Positions 18,801 through 28,232 of a stretch of DNA of 64,000 nt are shown here, in pieces. The notes under the pieces were generated by a model that was not told the DNA's origin, searched no databases, and was given only the letters and a program-made list of their open reading frames with translations. Location of the stretch: contig JALBYF010000013.1 of assembly GCA_023212725.1 (NCBI GenBank), positions 124,001 to 188,000 of the forward strand, given 5' to 3'. Each line of letters opens with the position of its first letter. The stretch's first letter is position 1. The translations under genes and the position numbers were made by a program. The DNA comes from Tranzscheliella williamsii. Taxonomy: Eukaryota > Basidiomycota > Ustilaginomycetes > Ustilaginales > Ustilaginaceae.

Positions 18801-21718
18801 TCCTTCTCGCTGTCTTCTCCCGCATCTTCCTTCTGTAGCTCGTCCTCGTCGCTGCCAAAGTCAATCTTGTCGTCTTGGTCATCTTCATCATCCGTCTGCT
18901 TGTCTTCATCAGCGTCGACTTCACTGGCACTGCCCATGTCGACGTCGCTACCGACAACTGAATGGGCATCGCGCGCGGCAGGCATAAGATACTCTGGATC
19001 GTCCTCGTCATCATTGTCTTGTACTTCGTCGTCGTCATCGGCGCCAGCGTACCTGGGAGCATTGAGGCGCTCAATCATGGCCCTGATGTCGCTTGCGTCC
19101 TGGTCTGGATCCGCAAGCTGGATGGCGCTGGGCTGCGTCGACGGGCCCGACCTGCGGGCCTTGCTCTCTTTCTGTGTGCGGATGTGAATGTTTTGCGTCT
19201 GCATTTTGCGGAACAAAGTTGCGTTCAGCTGCGCTCGAGTCATCTTAAGAGGTCCGCTTTTGCCAGCATGCTCCTCAGCTACGCTATGCGCGCCCTCGGT
19301 ATCTTCGGGAACCGGATCTCCGGTCTTGACGTGGTCATGTTGTGGCTGAGTCACCGGGACTCTCCCGGCGGCCTGATCAGACGCCAGCCCGAAAGCCCGG
19401 CCGGCTCGCTGCAGCTGGCTGTCGGTAACCGTCAGGTCGTCCTCCTCATCTTGAGCTTCGGTTCGGCCGGGGCTGCTGAAGGTGTTCCCGTTGGGCGAGC
19501 CTCCCGCCGTGGTTCCGTGGTAGGGCCTCCGACCAGGCGTGGTCTTGGGAGGCCGGATGCCAAGATCTTTGTACATCAGGTCGGTGGGACTTTTCCTACT
19601 GGGTGTAGAAAAAGGCGGATTGTGCTTCTGAAGTAGCACAGTGCCAGGCTGATATACCACAAGATCGTCGTCCTGCTCATCGTCAATCTTAGCTGATGGT
19701 CCGGTAGAATTCGCCGCGCTTTCTTTAGGGTCAACTTGCTGCTGCCGTGACTGCTGGAGGTACTTGAGCTTCATCTCGCGAAGCTGCTTGATTCTGGCCT
19801 CCGCCTGCTTTTGGTCACGGCTTGACTTGATCATGGATGCCAAATCAGGCATCTCAACGTCATCGTCCTCATGCTTGTTGGTCTGGCTGGTTGTCGTCAG
19901 CTGAGTTTCGGACGGCTTGGTAGCTAGCACGACAGCATCTGAAGCGGATGGGTCATTCATCGGGCCGTTCGTCTGGCCGAGAGTTGACCGTTGCTCTCTC
20001 TGTCGTGTCATGGCGACAAGAGGGCTACTAGAGTGGTGAGGACTGGAACGGTCGCGGATAGAATCCGATTCAATCGGATCGGATGCATGTTGGCTTTTGG
20101 AGTAGGCAGAAGGGATCTGAGACGACGAAAGATCGGAGGAGGGCATGCTCGGGTGAGCACTGCTGGTGTTGCTGACGTTAATTCCAGCTCGCAGTGACTC
20201 GCTGGCCGAGATCTTGGAGAGCAGCTCGCCTAGGCCGATTGTCTTTTTTTGAATAGGTGCAAGCTTTGTCCTGTTCTCGCGGGCGAAGCGGGCGGTCTCC
20301 TTATGCATGCTTTCGATCTCCTTCTTGCTGAGTGGCTTGATTTTGGGCGCCGCTTTGTCTTGATGCGAGCGCTTTGCCTTGTCCTTTTGCTTGCCCTGTG
20401 CCGCTCCCTCCTCCAGGTCGCTGAGGATATCGCGCTCAGCCGCCGCCGCAGTAGATTTTGATTTTGGCTTCTTTGTCCTCTTAGCCTTTGACCTGCTCTT
20501 GCTTGCAGAGGGGTCAGTTCCACCCATGAAGGATGGCATAACTTCATCGTGTTCATCGTCGCTGGCCTCGATGTCCAGAGATGGTGAACGTGAGTGGTCG
20601 TTGCGGGAGATGCCGAAGAAGTCGTCGAGCATAGGCTCGGCATCGCTCTTCTCTCTTTCCAGGTTTCTCTGAGTTCTAGCTTTGGCTGCAAGAGCCTCCA
20701 TTCTGTCGCGTTTGGACATGGGAGGATCTGAGGTACGAACGGCAGGTTCTGCCTGTCGTGCTGCATCGTCCATTGACAGTGACGATCCCAGTTTGAAGGT
20801 TCGATCTTTGCGTTGCTGAACACCATGGACTTGGCGCTCATCGTCTTCATTGTCGGAGGAGAATTGACCGAGAACAGCCTTGCCGTTCTTGCCCCGCATT
20901 GCAGCAATTTTGGAACCTCGATGACGCACAGAGGTTGGATTCAGGTCGTCGTCATCATCGTCATCGCTGAAGCGCTGAGGAGGAGCCTGAGACGATGAAG
21001 CAGGAGCAGAGGAGAGCGATCCTGTGAAGGGGTCGGACAGAGACTGGTGAGAAGCCTGGGCCCTGATTCTGGCGATAATGTCATCGTCATCGTTGGTGTC
21101 GCCACCGTGGACGGCTTTGTTAGCGGCAGTACCGCTGTCGCTCTCTGAGTCCGAGTCAAAGATCGCCTTGGCGATGCCAAATGGGACCTTTTTAGGTGGG
21201 GGTGAGGAAGCATTGTGATCGTTACAGCTGTCGCTATCGCTTTTGTCGCTGCGACGCAAAGCGGCCGAGCTGACGCGGCGAAAGAGGGAAGATGAGGCTG
21301 GCTGTTTGGTATACGCCGCGCGGTGGTCAATTCGGTCGCCAGGCGAGACGTCGGTGGCTATGGTGATGTCTCCGGCATCGTCATCTTCGGCAGCCGCGTC
21401 CGCATTGTCGTGCGACTTGCGCCCATAAGCACGCATGGGAGTGTCAAAGATGTTCTCAGACGGCGACGCAGGTAGAGAAGAAGAGGAGGCGAAAGCAGCA
21501 TCTGAGGCGGTGGATACCGTGCGAGCCGCCGTAGCTTCTGCTGCCAGGTCAGTCTGGTCAGCAGCAGACTTATGAGAGTAAGTTGCCTTCGGACGCGCAA
21601 CGCGATGCTGCGGCGATGCGTGGATAGAGGGATTGGATGACGAGGCCAGCGAGGTGAGCTCAGAAGAGGAAGCTTCCAGGTGTATTGCCTGTGAGGTAGG
21701 CTGGCTTGCGACTTGCAT
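15842..21718 (-). CDS. MRC1: Mrc1/claspin-type mediator of the replication checkpoint
   Basis: Single frame of 1958 residues from ATG 21718, the first ATG in frame. It is highly acidic and disordered, with many SQ/TQ sites (clusters such as TQTQSQMQGQSQAQSQ and WTQYDSQTQSQSQ), the usual targets of ATR/Mec1 kinases. The conserved MRC1-like block is at about residues 1500-1690: KSAFIEGEAEESEDEELGG, then LQELVDNENEADEAEKDL, then the helical FREDMAAQDKSDLELHQKA and a GLGGLDGILDDD segment. Known role: Mrc1 travels with Tof1-Csm3 at replication forks, couples helicase to polymerase epsilon, and carries the ATR signal to Rad53/Cds1. It is longer than yeast Mrc1 (1096) and claspin (about 1340). It converges with HemK-PTH, leaving 183 bp between stops. 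Confidence 0.82.
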   Translation of the reverse strand: MQVASQPTSQAIHLEASSSELTSLASSSNPSIHASPQHRVARPKATYSHKSAADQTDLAAEATAARTVSTASDAAFASSSSLPASPSENIFDTPMRAYGRKSHDNADAAAEDDDAGDITIATDVSPGDRIDHRAAYTKQPASSSLFRRVSSAALRRSDKSDSDSCNDHNASSPPPKKVPFGIAKAIFDSDSESDSGTAANKAVHGGDTNDDDDIIARIRAQASHQSLSDPFTGSLSSAPASSSQAPPQRFSDDDDDDDLNPTSVRHRGSKIAAMRGKNGKAVLGQFSSDNEDDERQVHGVQQRKDRTFKLGSSLSMDDAARQAEPAVRTSDPPMSKRDRMEALAAKARTQRNLEREKSDAEPMLDDFFGISRNDHSRSPSLDIEASDDEHDEVMPSFMGGTDPSASKSRSKAKRTKKPKSKSTAAAAERDILSDLEEGAAQGKQKDKAKRSHQDKAAPKIKPLSKKEIESMHKETARFARENRTKLAPIQKKTIGLGELLSKISASESLRAGINVSNTSSAHPSMPSSDLSSSQIPSAYSKSQHASDPIESDSIRDRSSPHHSSSPLVAMTRQREQRSTLGQTNGPMNDPSASDAVVLATKPSETQLTTTSQTNKHEDDDVEMPDLASMIKSSRDQKQAEARIKQLREMKLKYLQQSRQQQVDPKESAANSTGPSAKIDDEQDDDLVVYQPGTVLLQKHNPPFSTPSRKSPTDLMYKDLGIRPPKTTPGRRPYHGTTAGGSPNGNTFSSPGRTEAQDEEDDLTVTDSQLQRAGRAFGLASDQAAGRVPVTQPQHDHVKTGDPVPEDTEGAHSVAEEHAGKSGPLKMTRAQLNATLFRKMQTQNIHIRTQKESKARRSGPSTQPSAIQLADPDQDASDIRAMIERLNAPRYAGADDDDEVQDNDDEDDPEYLMPAARDAHSVVGSDVDMGSASEVDADEDKQTDDEDDQDDKIDFGSDEDELQKEDAGEDSEKENAPPLSQQGQPSQLDHASPSLGRLIPPSRAVMDDDEDDMPAARASSRRHRRSAFAEDDDVEGSQDHDAGTASGQQILQPGPLNHGGATQSPSQSRVPLGDISSQSLGHSFSHSRSNSSSPAVAPAPAPASAQTRDYVLFSAAAHDEDESFRTDDIPSQAGNGLSQFFAPTLPPSSTRLGPDPPQPKSFWDQTQTQSQMQGQSQAQSQLAATTEGRDLHRDASANSALGAFFDDTQQQRQRGESLDIFENPKTAAGKAPGFTQFFFDATPPATGGAAHADDAKRGELGAAWDASSMPPPKSTDVDAFAALRKAQMGEAMDLLEPTPSVLPSFDESQAEREAFAHAQASGTDRHAKASPEKVYLNRDGFFTQTKPSQQQGIWTQYDSQTQSQSQGQPGLGGLLQSPMSFADSSAMPFASPFGAASPSPTKLKNAGAGLGISRTDSHLSDEEDVDEVMPLRHTLKRLRRGGRDAASGGEPEDRDGMQDEGNSQADSADDEQLRRSQDAQGVRNAFDVLRDGPGLDGNDARDVASKKRKSAFIEGEAEESEDEELGGRKRGGGGGLAGVFDERGSDSGSGDEDDEDDADAADLQELVDNENEADEAEKDLRARARFREDMAAQDKSDLELHQKAVQGAFRTARRGRAVGLGGLDGILDDDADEEELRRRAMMAPQPSAWKKRKLDGDADGMDALAAVEEAKAFVQGYAATHRIDHESNKYDFLMAPADSDKDSDGDEDDEVAHGHTRSVKARAEPAQADEDGDDDGAGQAVGARKIRYEEIRAAIQSRRNAKKRGVFDDDDDEDGSDAEAKDGGAEGWESDEAADAEERIASVLRDRLKASAAVASGAPVVRTRAQVGRQYGRSGVQVSAAERTPAEPHIDAADDDAQDDGDLGPTSLFARLLDRQPNPAPHTAHTPDDTEPEWGNDANVVRPPRPSTTSHPKPNAPSPFAHKPNNPPNPSRPRSLLASKHAVMRRDTAFSTPSTTSSQ

Positions 21719-22517
21719 TGTAATGTGAATAGGATAATGACTTGGTATAAGGGTCCGTGTTGTGGCGACTGGTACCACCACCGTCTGAGCGGGTGGAATG
21801 AGGGTGGGGAACAAGCTAGTTTATAGTGGAGGGCGTCATCCGTTCCAAGGACGAGACAGAAGAGGAGATGATGAGAACAGCTGAGGGTGAGGTGGGTGAG
21901 GTGGGCGAGGTGGGGCTGAGTCTGCTCGCTCGCTGGTTCTTCGAGCTTGGCTGACAGAAGAGCGCGCCTGACGTGTGGTGTTGAATACGGGTCACGGTGA
22001 TCTGTTCCTCCTGTCTCTTAACGCGTCGCGCGACCGAGGTTTACCATGCTACGATCTAACATCCCAACCAACAACTGTGACTAGCTTGTCGAATGCGGCT
22101 TAACACCGCTGCATCTTTCCGATGATGCGAAATGCGAGGTGCGTGATTGGACGGAATCGCGGGGTTTTCGCAGCTGAGCAGCTTGTCGCGTCAACTTTTA
22201 TCAGCACAGAAAAATGGAATCACGAAAAGCTTAACCAAGTCAATCGAAGCTTTGGTCGGCTTTCTACCGAGCTGTCAAATGGTCTGCTTAACAGGATATT
22301 AATTGCTCACCAGAAATTCGCAGCGGACCGCAAGTATGTCGCTGTATAACTAAACAACGCTCAGTTCCAATGCGGTTGCGAGAGCACTGCGACATGCCAA
22401 CACAGTATAAAGCTTTCTAGTGCAGTTGATTCTCCCTTCCTCTTGTCCGCTTGCTCTATCTTCCTCATCCCCACTCAGACGCTCATCGTGGATCCCTGTC
22501 TGCGTCTGCATTGCGAC
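21719..22517. promoter_or_regulatory. Divergent promoter region of MRC1 and CCC1
   Basis: 799 bp. A TATAAAG at 22406-22412 lies 106 bp before the CCC1 ATG. Repeated GAGGTGGG(T/C)GAGGTGGGCGAGGTGGGG-like triplets occur at 21889-21914. No gene seen. Confidence 0.5.
22406..22412 (+). promoter_or_regulatory. TATA box of CCC1
   Basis: TATAAAG, 106 bp upstream of the chosen ATG at 22518. Confidence 0.5.
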
Positions 22518-23741
22518 ATGCCGTGCTCATCAAGCAAGAACAGCAGCGGTGGCTGCGCCGACTGCGCCTGCTCATCAACTCCCTCCGCCGCGGTCAAGCT
22601 GCCGTCTTCGTCGTCGAAAAAGGCACACAGCGAAGCAAGTCCTCTGTTGTGGTCGACCACACCTTCGCATGAGACAAACTACCTGGCCACCCCGCAGCAG
22701 GGCGGGACGTCCTCGTCATCCTCGTCAACGCTGGGTCATGCTGACGCGATCGAGTGCCCATCAATCAATGGCAACCAGCCCGCACACACGGACGATAACT
22801 TTGTCTGCTGCCGCGACATCAATGCCGCTGACGACCGGACCTTGATCGACCCGGATTTTGCGCGCGACTGCATCGTAGGGCTGAGCGACGGCTTGACCGT
22901 GCCGTTTGCACTTACCGCCGGCCTCTCCTCGGTCGGGTCTAGTCGGCTGGTTGTGCTCGCCGGTTTGGCCGAGCTGGTCTCTGGCGCCATTTCGATGGGC
23001 ATCGGCGGCTTCCTCTCCGCCCAGGCTGAGCTAAGTCACTTTGCATACCATCAGAAGGCGACTCAAGAGCGCGTCGAGCGATCGTGTGCTTCGGAAATCG
23101 GCCGACAGGTCCACGACATTCTCAAGGACTACGGTGTGGGCGAAGAGACCTCGGCGAAAGTGGCGCAAGAGCTGGCCGTGCAGGAAAAGGCTAGGCGCGA
23201 AGCGCAATTGCTGGCCGAGGCGCATGAGCGCAGGCGCACGGCTGCGAAGCGCAGCAGCGGGAGAAAGTTGTTCGGATGCGTCCCATTGCCGCGTTCTGCT
23301 TCTGCGGCGGCGAGCTCAAAGACGACGCAGAGCGACGACGAGGAGTCGCAGCTACTGGCCTCGCAAGGCGGCAGCCAGGAGCAGGCGGGGCTCACCCCGT
23401 TCTTGCTCAAGCTCGGTGAGGGGCTGGAGCCCGTCTCCACCTCGCGCCTTTACGTCTCGGCACTGACCATCGGCCTGAGCTACTTCTTTGGCGGCATCAT
23501 CCCGCTCCTGCCCTACATGTTTATCGCACAGGCCGGCCGCGCACTGACCCTCTCCGTCATCATCACCGGCGTCATCCTCCTCGTCTTTGGCATCGTCAAA
23601 CAGCGTGTCACCGGCGGCGACGGTGGCGTTCGCGGCTACGCCTACGGTGCCGTCTCCACCCTTGCTGTCGGCGGCGTCGCTGCCGGCGCCAGTTGGCTCA
23701 TCGTCGGCCTCCTCGAAGGCGGCAGTCAAGGCGGCATCTAG
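22518..23741 (+). CDS. CCC1: Ccc1/VIT-family vacuolar iron (manganese) transporter
   Basis: 407 residues from ATG 22518; the frame upstream has only a non-ATG start. The VIT-family core begins near residue 113 with DFARDCIVGLSDGLTVPFAL, the conserved first membrane helix carrying the metal-binding Asp. GAISMGIGGFLSAQAE follows in helix 2, then a Glu-rich cytosolic metal-binding segment (residues about 170-240), and three more helices (LYVSALTIGLSYFFGGIIPL, ALTLSVIITGVILLVFG, TLAVGGVAAGASWLIVGLL). Five helices and the long helix 2-3 loop fit Ccc1, which imports cytosolic Fe2+ into the vacuole in exchange for protons. Oddities: an N-terminal Cys cluster (CGGCADCAC-like spacing, residues 3-22) and a disordered loop insert around residues 245-300. 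Confidence 0.9.
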   Translation: MPCSSSKNSSGGCADCACSSTPSAAVKLPSSSSKKAHSEASPLLWSTTPSHETNYLATPQQGGTSSSSSSTLGHADAIECPSINGNQPAHTDDNFVCCRDINAADDRTLIDPDFARDCIVGLSDGLTVPFALTAGLSSVGSSRLVVLAGLAELVSGAISMGIGGFLSAQAELSHFAYHQKATQERVERSCASEIGRQVHDILKDYGVGEETSAKVAQELAVQEKARREAQLLAEAHERRRTAAKRSSGRKLFGCVPLPRSASAAASSKTTQSDDEESQLLASQGGSQEQAGLTPFLLKLGEGLEPVSTSRLYVSALTIGLSYFFGGIIPLLPYMFIAQAGRALTLSVIITGVILLVFGIVKQRVTGGDGGVRGYAYGAVSTLAVGGVAAGASWLIVGLLEGGSQGGI

Positions 23742-24012
23742 GCCCAACACCCTGCGATACCCCATAGCTACCTCCACTCTAGCATCTCGAAACCCGTATT
23801 TGCATCGTTCCCATCACTGTCAAAGCGATTTGCTAGTCATATAGTTCCGCCCCAGCCTGTACGTCCTCGTCGGTCTACAAACATTATTTACTCTCGTCAC
23901 ATTTTCGGGCGGTGCTATTGCACAAGATGCCTTTGCGGCGCGACAAAAGACGGTGACGCAAGAGCCTGTGCACATGAAAAATCTTATTCTGTGCGAGAGG
24001 TGAATATGGAAT

Positions 24013-26022
24013 TTACATGATACTGCCGTTGCCGCCAGCGTCTTTGTAGCCTTTGGCGATCCCCTCTCGGCCTTCTTCGAGTGTGCTGGGGTCGTCGAGG
24101 CCGAGGCGCTGGTCGAGGCCCTTCCAGGTGCGCTGGTCGAGGTGGGCGGTGGAGGCGCTTTGGAGGACGGTGGTGAGGGTGCCGTCGGTGTTGCGGAGGG
24201 CGACGGTGTGCGCGTCGACCTCGCCAGGGTGCGTTGTTGTTAGGCCGCGTTCGGCGACGCCGTCGGCCGCGGCAAGCGCGTGGCTGGTCCGGCCACGCGC
24301 ATTCTCGTCGTACTTGCGGCGGTGGACATAAGTGCCGCTGATCAGCGAGAAGTGCGGCTGGTCCTCCTCGTCCTCGCCCTCGTACGCGTCCGCCTGTTCG
24401 GCGTCAGACATGCCGGCCGGAAGACCGCCATTGCGGTCAAGAGCAAGACGCTCCAGCTCCCCTGCCACGCGCTGCTCGGGAACGAGTCCGTCCAGCTCGA
24501 GCCGGTATTCGCCCGTCCAGTCGATACCCTCCTCTCCGCGTTCCTGGCGCGCGGCAGCATCGACCGCGAGCTCCATCTCGAACGGCGTGACAATGGGGCG
24601 GAAGAACTCCTTGCTGTCGACGAGCGTGTTCTCGGGACAGGCGATAAGCACAAACACGTCGATCTCCTGGAAGTTGGCAAGCTTGGCTGGATTCAGCTTG
24701 CCTACCGAGATTGTATACACTTTCCGGGAGCTTGCTTTGCCCGTTAGCAGTTTGCGCAGGTGCTTCAGGAGGGGCAGATACGACTGAACGCCAAGCGTTC
24801 CAACGAGCAGCCCGACGACCGACGAGTCGCGTGCCTTTAAGACGGACGCATACCGCTTCATGAGCAGCTTGTTGGTCGATCCGGTTTCCGTCCGGCTTCG
24901 GCCCGTAAGAGGGTTGAAGGAGACCAGCCGTGTGGAGGGTCCCAGTGTGAGGATCAGATTGGTGAGAGACAACGACTCGGGCCCAAGGTACAGGTATAAG
25001 CAGTCGGCGTAGAGAACGCCTTCGGGCAGGCTCACAGAGCGAGAAGGGCCAAGCGGTCGAGCTTGACGATCTTGAAAGCCAGTTTCCGGGCCCGCAGATG
25101 ACAGAACTGGAGGTGAGCGCGGGATCTGTACGTCGCAGCAAGTCATTCCTGTTTTGCTGCAAAGAGTAGATGTGCTGGAAGCGCTACCTCCACAGCATCC
25201 GTTCGAGGATGTAAACGATGCCATAGTTTTCCCTTGGCCCTGGCAACACGAGGTCGACGCTGCACTGCAACGGAAGCCGTCTGCTAGTACTTGATTCTGC
25301 TCTGCTCCTAGAAGCTTCTCTTCGAAATTACGTTTGGTATCTACCGTTGTGCGGACAAAGGGTATCAAGACGCCTTTCTCACGCAGCTTTGCTGAAGTGG
25401 CAGTGTAGACTTGATCTGCGACGTGATCCCATGCTACATCATAAGTGAGGACCAAGGCTTTGACAGGCTTGTCTGCGGCGCTGCAAACTTCGAGTCTGGC
25501 GTGTTCGGCAAGCTCTTCGGCCGTCGTTTCCAGGTCCGGCAGCGGCTGTTTAGTGAAGATATAAATGACGGGCATGCTGGGGGTATTTGAGAGGCAGGCA
25601 TGGCCGTAGTGGACTACGAGGTCGGCATTGACGTGGCGTGCCGCGACCTCATCGACGCAGCAGCTTCCATACGATGTATCCGCGAGAATGTATAGTTCGG
25701 GCGGCTGAAGCTCTGGTGATCTCGACGAGCTTGGTGATATGCTGGTGCTGGCACTCACTGTTTGCGGCTGGCTGTTGTACAGGTGGCGAATCTCGCGCTT
25801 CAGAGCCCAGAAGACAGGAACAGAATCGACGAGCGCCTCGTCTGGGAACTGTAGCGCTACTCTGCGGAACTTTCCGGCAAAAATCCTGGTCGATGTAGAG
25901 AGGATGTCGTATACTTGGTAGATGGAGCGGCCGGACGAAGAAGCGGTGGCTGACTGGGCCAGAGGATCCAGCTCCAGTGGCGTGGTGAGCACCGCCTCGT
26001 CTGTTGTACTGAACGCTGCCAT
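24013..26022 (-). CDS. DPH2: Diphthamide biosynthesis protein 2 (Dph2) with a Cys-rich insertion
   Basis: 669 residues from ATG 26022; upstream in-frame codons lie in probable leader. Dph1/Dph2 motifs: ALQFPDEAL, then ADTSYGSCCVDEVAARH with the first cluster cysteine, HYGHACLS, YIFTKQPLPD, and late in the protein KLANFQEIDVFVLIACPENT with a second conserved cysteine, followed by PFEMELA and WTGEY. Role: with Dph1, a radical [4Fe-4S] enzyme in the cytosol transferring the aminocarboxypropyl group of AdoMet to the EF2 histidine, the first step to diphthamide. Unusual: residues about 247-297 are a Ser/Gly linker with eight cysteines, three of them as CC pairs, that I do not know from Dph2. The C-terminus carries a long tail. 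It converges with CCC1. Confidence 0.9.
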   Translation of the reverse strand: MAAFSTTDEAVLTTPLELDPLAQSATASSSGRSIYQVYDILSTSTRIFAGKFRRVALQFPDEALVDSVPVFWALKREIRHLYNSQPQTVSASTSISPSSSRSPELQPPELYILADTSYGSCCVDEVAARHVNADLVVHYGHACLSNTPSMPVIYIFTKQPLPDLETTAEELAEHARLEVCSAADKPVKALVLTYDVAWDHVADQVYTATSAKLREKGVLIPFVRTTVDTKRNFEEKLLGAEQNQVLADGFRCSAASTSCCQGQGKTMASFTSSNGCCGGSASSTSTLCSKTGMTCCDVQIPRSPPVLSSAGPETGFQDRQARPLGPSRSVSLPEGVLYADCLYLYLGPESLSLTNLILTLGPSTRLVSFNPLTGRSRTETGSTNKLLMKRYASVLKARDSSVVGLLVGTLGVQSYLPLLKHLRKLLTGKASSRKVYTISVGKLNPAKLANFQEIDVFVLIACPENTLVDSKEFFRPIVTPFEMELAVDAAARQERGEEGIDWTGEYRLELDGLVPEQRVAGELERLALDRNGGLPAGMSDAEQADAYEGEDEEDQPHFSLISGTYVHRRKYDENARGRTSHALAAADGVAERGLTTTHPGEVDAHTVALRNTDGTLTTVLQSASTAHLDQRTWKGLDQRLGLDDPSTLEEGREGIAKGYKDAGGNGSIM

Positions 26023-26708
26023 AGTACCACTAGCAGCCAGCAACACCCTCGCTGTCGGAAGCAGATAAGATCGGTTGAGAGGTGATGGATAGAAGTGGGC
26101 AAGACTCGAGTCGAGGCTTTCGGAAGCTTCCGTCCCTCTCGGTTCTGCCAAAAATTTTGGACGGGAGGAGGGTGGATTACAAATTGAATAGCGCTCAACG
26201 TGCAACGCCAGCATCGGTTTCGAGGTCCTATTCATTCATCTTCTTGCGACGATCCGCAAACAGGGTTTAGCCACATCCCCGATCGGATGTCGTGGGTGAT
26301 TTTGTGGAGGCTTGGAATGATCCCATCTCACCTGTGACTAGGGACTAGTGACTCGTGCCTATTCGCTTTATAGCCACAAGTGCCCTTCACAAGTCACAGT
26401 GACAATTGGCCTTTGCCATTGCGGATCGTACCGACGGAAGGACTACGTGAGCTTGGTGTTGATCACACTCCCACGACTCGGACGGTGATCACACTCCCAC
26501 GACTCGAGCTGGGGCGGCAGGCTGTTCGGATGGTCCGACTCGATCTACTCATACTGTGACTTAAGGCGATACGATCTCTCGCCAAGGTCCATGTCGGGCT
26601 GAGCAGGACAGTGCTGTCTCCGACGTGTGAGGTCTCTACCCTGCTGTCTGGCTGACCGACGCAAAGAGGAACTGAGCCTTTTTGCTCGCGACGCGCTCCA
26701 CTGCCGAC
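26023..26708. promoter_or_regulatory. Divergent promoter region of DPH2 and TFB2
   Basis: 686 bp with no credible gene. It contains a perfect 21-bp direct repeat (26460-26506). Confidence 0.5.
26460..26506. repeat. Perfect 21-bp direct repeat, period 26
   Basis: The 21-mer TGATCACACTCCCACGACTC+G occurs at 26460-26480 and 26486-26506, separated by GACGG. It is about 200 bp upstream of the TFB2 ATG in the region shared with DPH2. Confidence 0.85.
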
Positions 26709-28232
26709 ATGGCCGCTCCACGACCGACACCAGGCCCAGGCCAGGGCATCACCTCGGCCAGCAGATCAAGCAATGGCGCATCGACGAATGCGGCGATTCC
26801 AATGTCAGAGCATGCCAGGGCTGCAGGCATCGGCGCGGAAACCATCAATGACTTTCTCGATCGACAGCCGCGATCCGTGCTCATCCGTCTCTACGAGAAG
26901 CCTGCATCGTGTCTTGCTATCTTCCGTCTTCTGCCCATGATGGCAAGACAGCTCATCATGCACATGCTCTTCCTCGACACGCCCCTGGTCACCGAAGACT
27001 TCCTTACATGGATCAAGAAAGAGGCGCGCAAGGAGTTCAATGCTGCCGTGGACAAACTCGCCCGTCTGTCCGTGATCCAAGTTAAAGGATCCATCATCTC
27101 TGTATCTAACGGCGCCAAGGCTTCGTCGCAGCGCCAGCAGCTGCTTCTCAATGCTGTGTATACTGACGGCATGAGACGCGCTCTGACGGGTGGTGGCCAG
27201 CATCGATCGTTTGGCGTGCCGTGCGACACAGAGGACAAGAACGCCGTCGACACGGCCTTTCTGGACCAGTATGCAAGGACCAAGTGGGAGACCATCTTGC
27301 ACTACATGGTCGGCAGTGAGAATTCCAGCACGCCGCGAGAGCCCGTGCTGTATCTGCTTCGTCGCAGCAACCTGATGCAGCCGCGCGGCTCAGCATCCAA
27401 CGCAAGTTCGCTCAACATCACCAGCAGGGGCTTCCAGTTTCTGCTCGAAGACGTCAACACGCAGCTCTGGGATCTTTTGCTGCAGTATCTCGATATGGCC
27501 GAGGAACGCAACATGGACCTCGTCGAGGTCCTCGCCTTCCTCTTCATGCTTGGCAGTTTGGAATTGGGCCGCGACTACTCTACCGAGGAGCTGCCCGAAA
27601 CGCAGCTGCACATGCTCGAGGACTTCAGGGACTATGGCCTTGTGTATCAACGAAAGGCGTCCAGTCGGCGCTTCTATCCCACCCGGCTAGCAACGACGCT
27701 GACCTCGTCCGCCGCTGTCCCGCTCCTGTCCAGCAACGGCAAGGAGCAAGAGGAGCGCGGCTATATCATTCTCGAGACCAACTACCGCCTCTATGCCTAC
27801 ACGTCGAATCCACTCCGTGTCGCAGTGCTGTCTCTCTTCGTCACCATCCGAGCACGCTTCCCGAATCTCGTGGTGGGCTCGATCACCAGGGATTCAGTCA
27901 AGTCGGCGCTGGCGAACGGAATCACCGCCGAGCAGATCATCACATATCTCACCCATCACGCCCATGCACAAATGCATCGCAACGACCCGCTCCTCCCCGT
28001 CACTGTCTCTGATCAGATCCGCTTGTGGGAGCGCGAAAAGAACCGCGTTCAACAGAATCTCGGCTCGCTCTTCACCGACTTCACCAGCCAGTTCGACTTT
28101 GACAAGGTGCGCGACTATGCGAAAGAGATCGATGTACTTGTTTGGCAAGACGAGACAAAGCGTCGCTTCTTCATCGACGAGGCCGGCAACGAGCCGATCC
28201 GAGACTTCATCCGCCGCCGACTCACCTCATGA
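26709..28232 (+). CDS. TFB2: TFIIH core subunit Tfb2 (p52/GTF2H4)
   Basis: 507 residues, intronless, from ATG 26709. Family features: an N-terminal helical region INDFLDRQPRSVLIRLYEKPASCLAIFRLL, ending LIMHMLFLDTPL, a central winged-helix-like region with QLWDLLLQYLDMAEE, and the conserved C-terminal Tfb5-binding module NRVQQNLGSLFTDF, then VRDYAKEIDVLVWQDETKRRFF. Length matches yeast Tfb2 (513). Role: in the nucleus it anchors and stimulates the Ssl2/XPB ATPase in transcription-initiation and nucleotide-excision-repair TFIIH, and binds Tfb5. GPI10 follows 280 bp downstream on the same strand. Confidence 0.93.
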   Translation: MAAPRPTPGPGQGITSASRSSNGASTNAAIPMSEHARAAGIGAETINDFLDRQPRSVLIRLYEKPASCLAIFRLLPMMARQLIMHMLFLDTPLVTEDFLTWIKKEARKEFNAAVDKLARLSVIQVKGSIISVSNGAKASSQRQQLLLNAVYTDGMRRALTGGGQHRSFGVPCDTEDKNAVDTAFLDQYARTKWETILHYMVGSENSSTPREPVLYLLRRSNLMQPRGSASNASSLNITSRGFQFLLEDVNTQLWDLLLQYLDMAEERNMDLVEVLAFLFMLGSLELGRDYSTEELPETQLHMLEDFRDYGLVYQRKASSRRFYPTRLATTLTSSAAVPLLSSNGKEQEERGYIILETNYRLYAYTSNPLRVAVLSLFVTIRARFPNLVVGSITRDSVKSALANGITAEQIITYLTHHAHAQMHRNDPLLPVTVSDQIRLWEREKNRVQQNLGSLFTDFTSQFDFDKVRDYAKEIDVLVWQDETKRRFFIDEAGNEPIRDFIRRRLTS

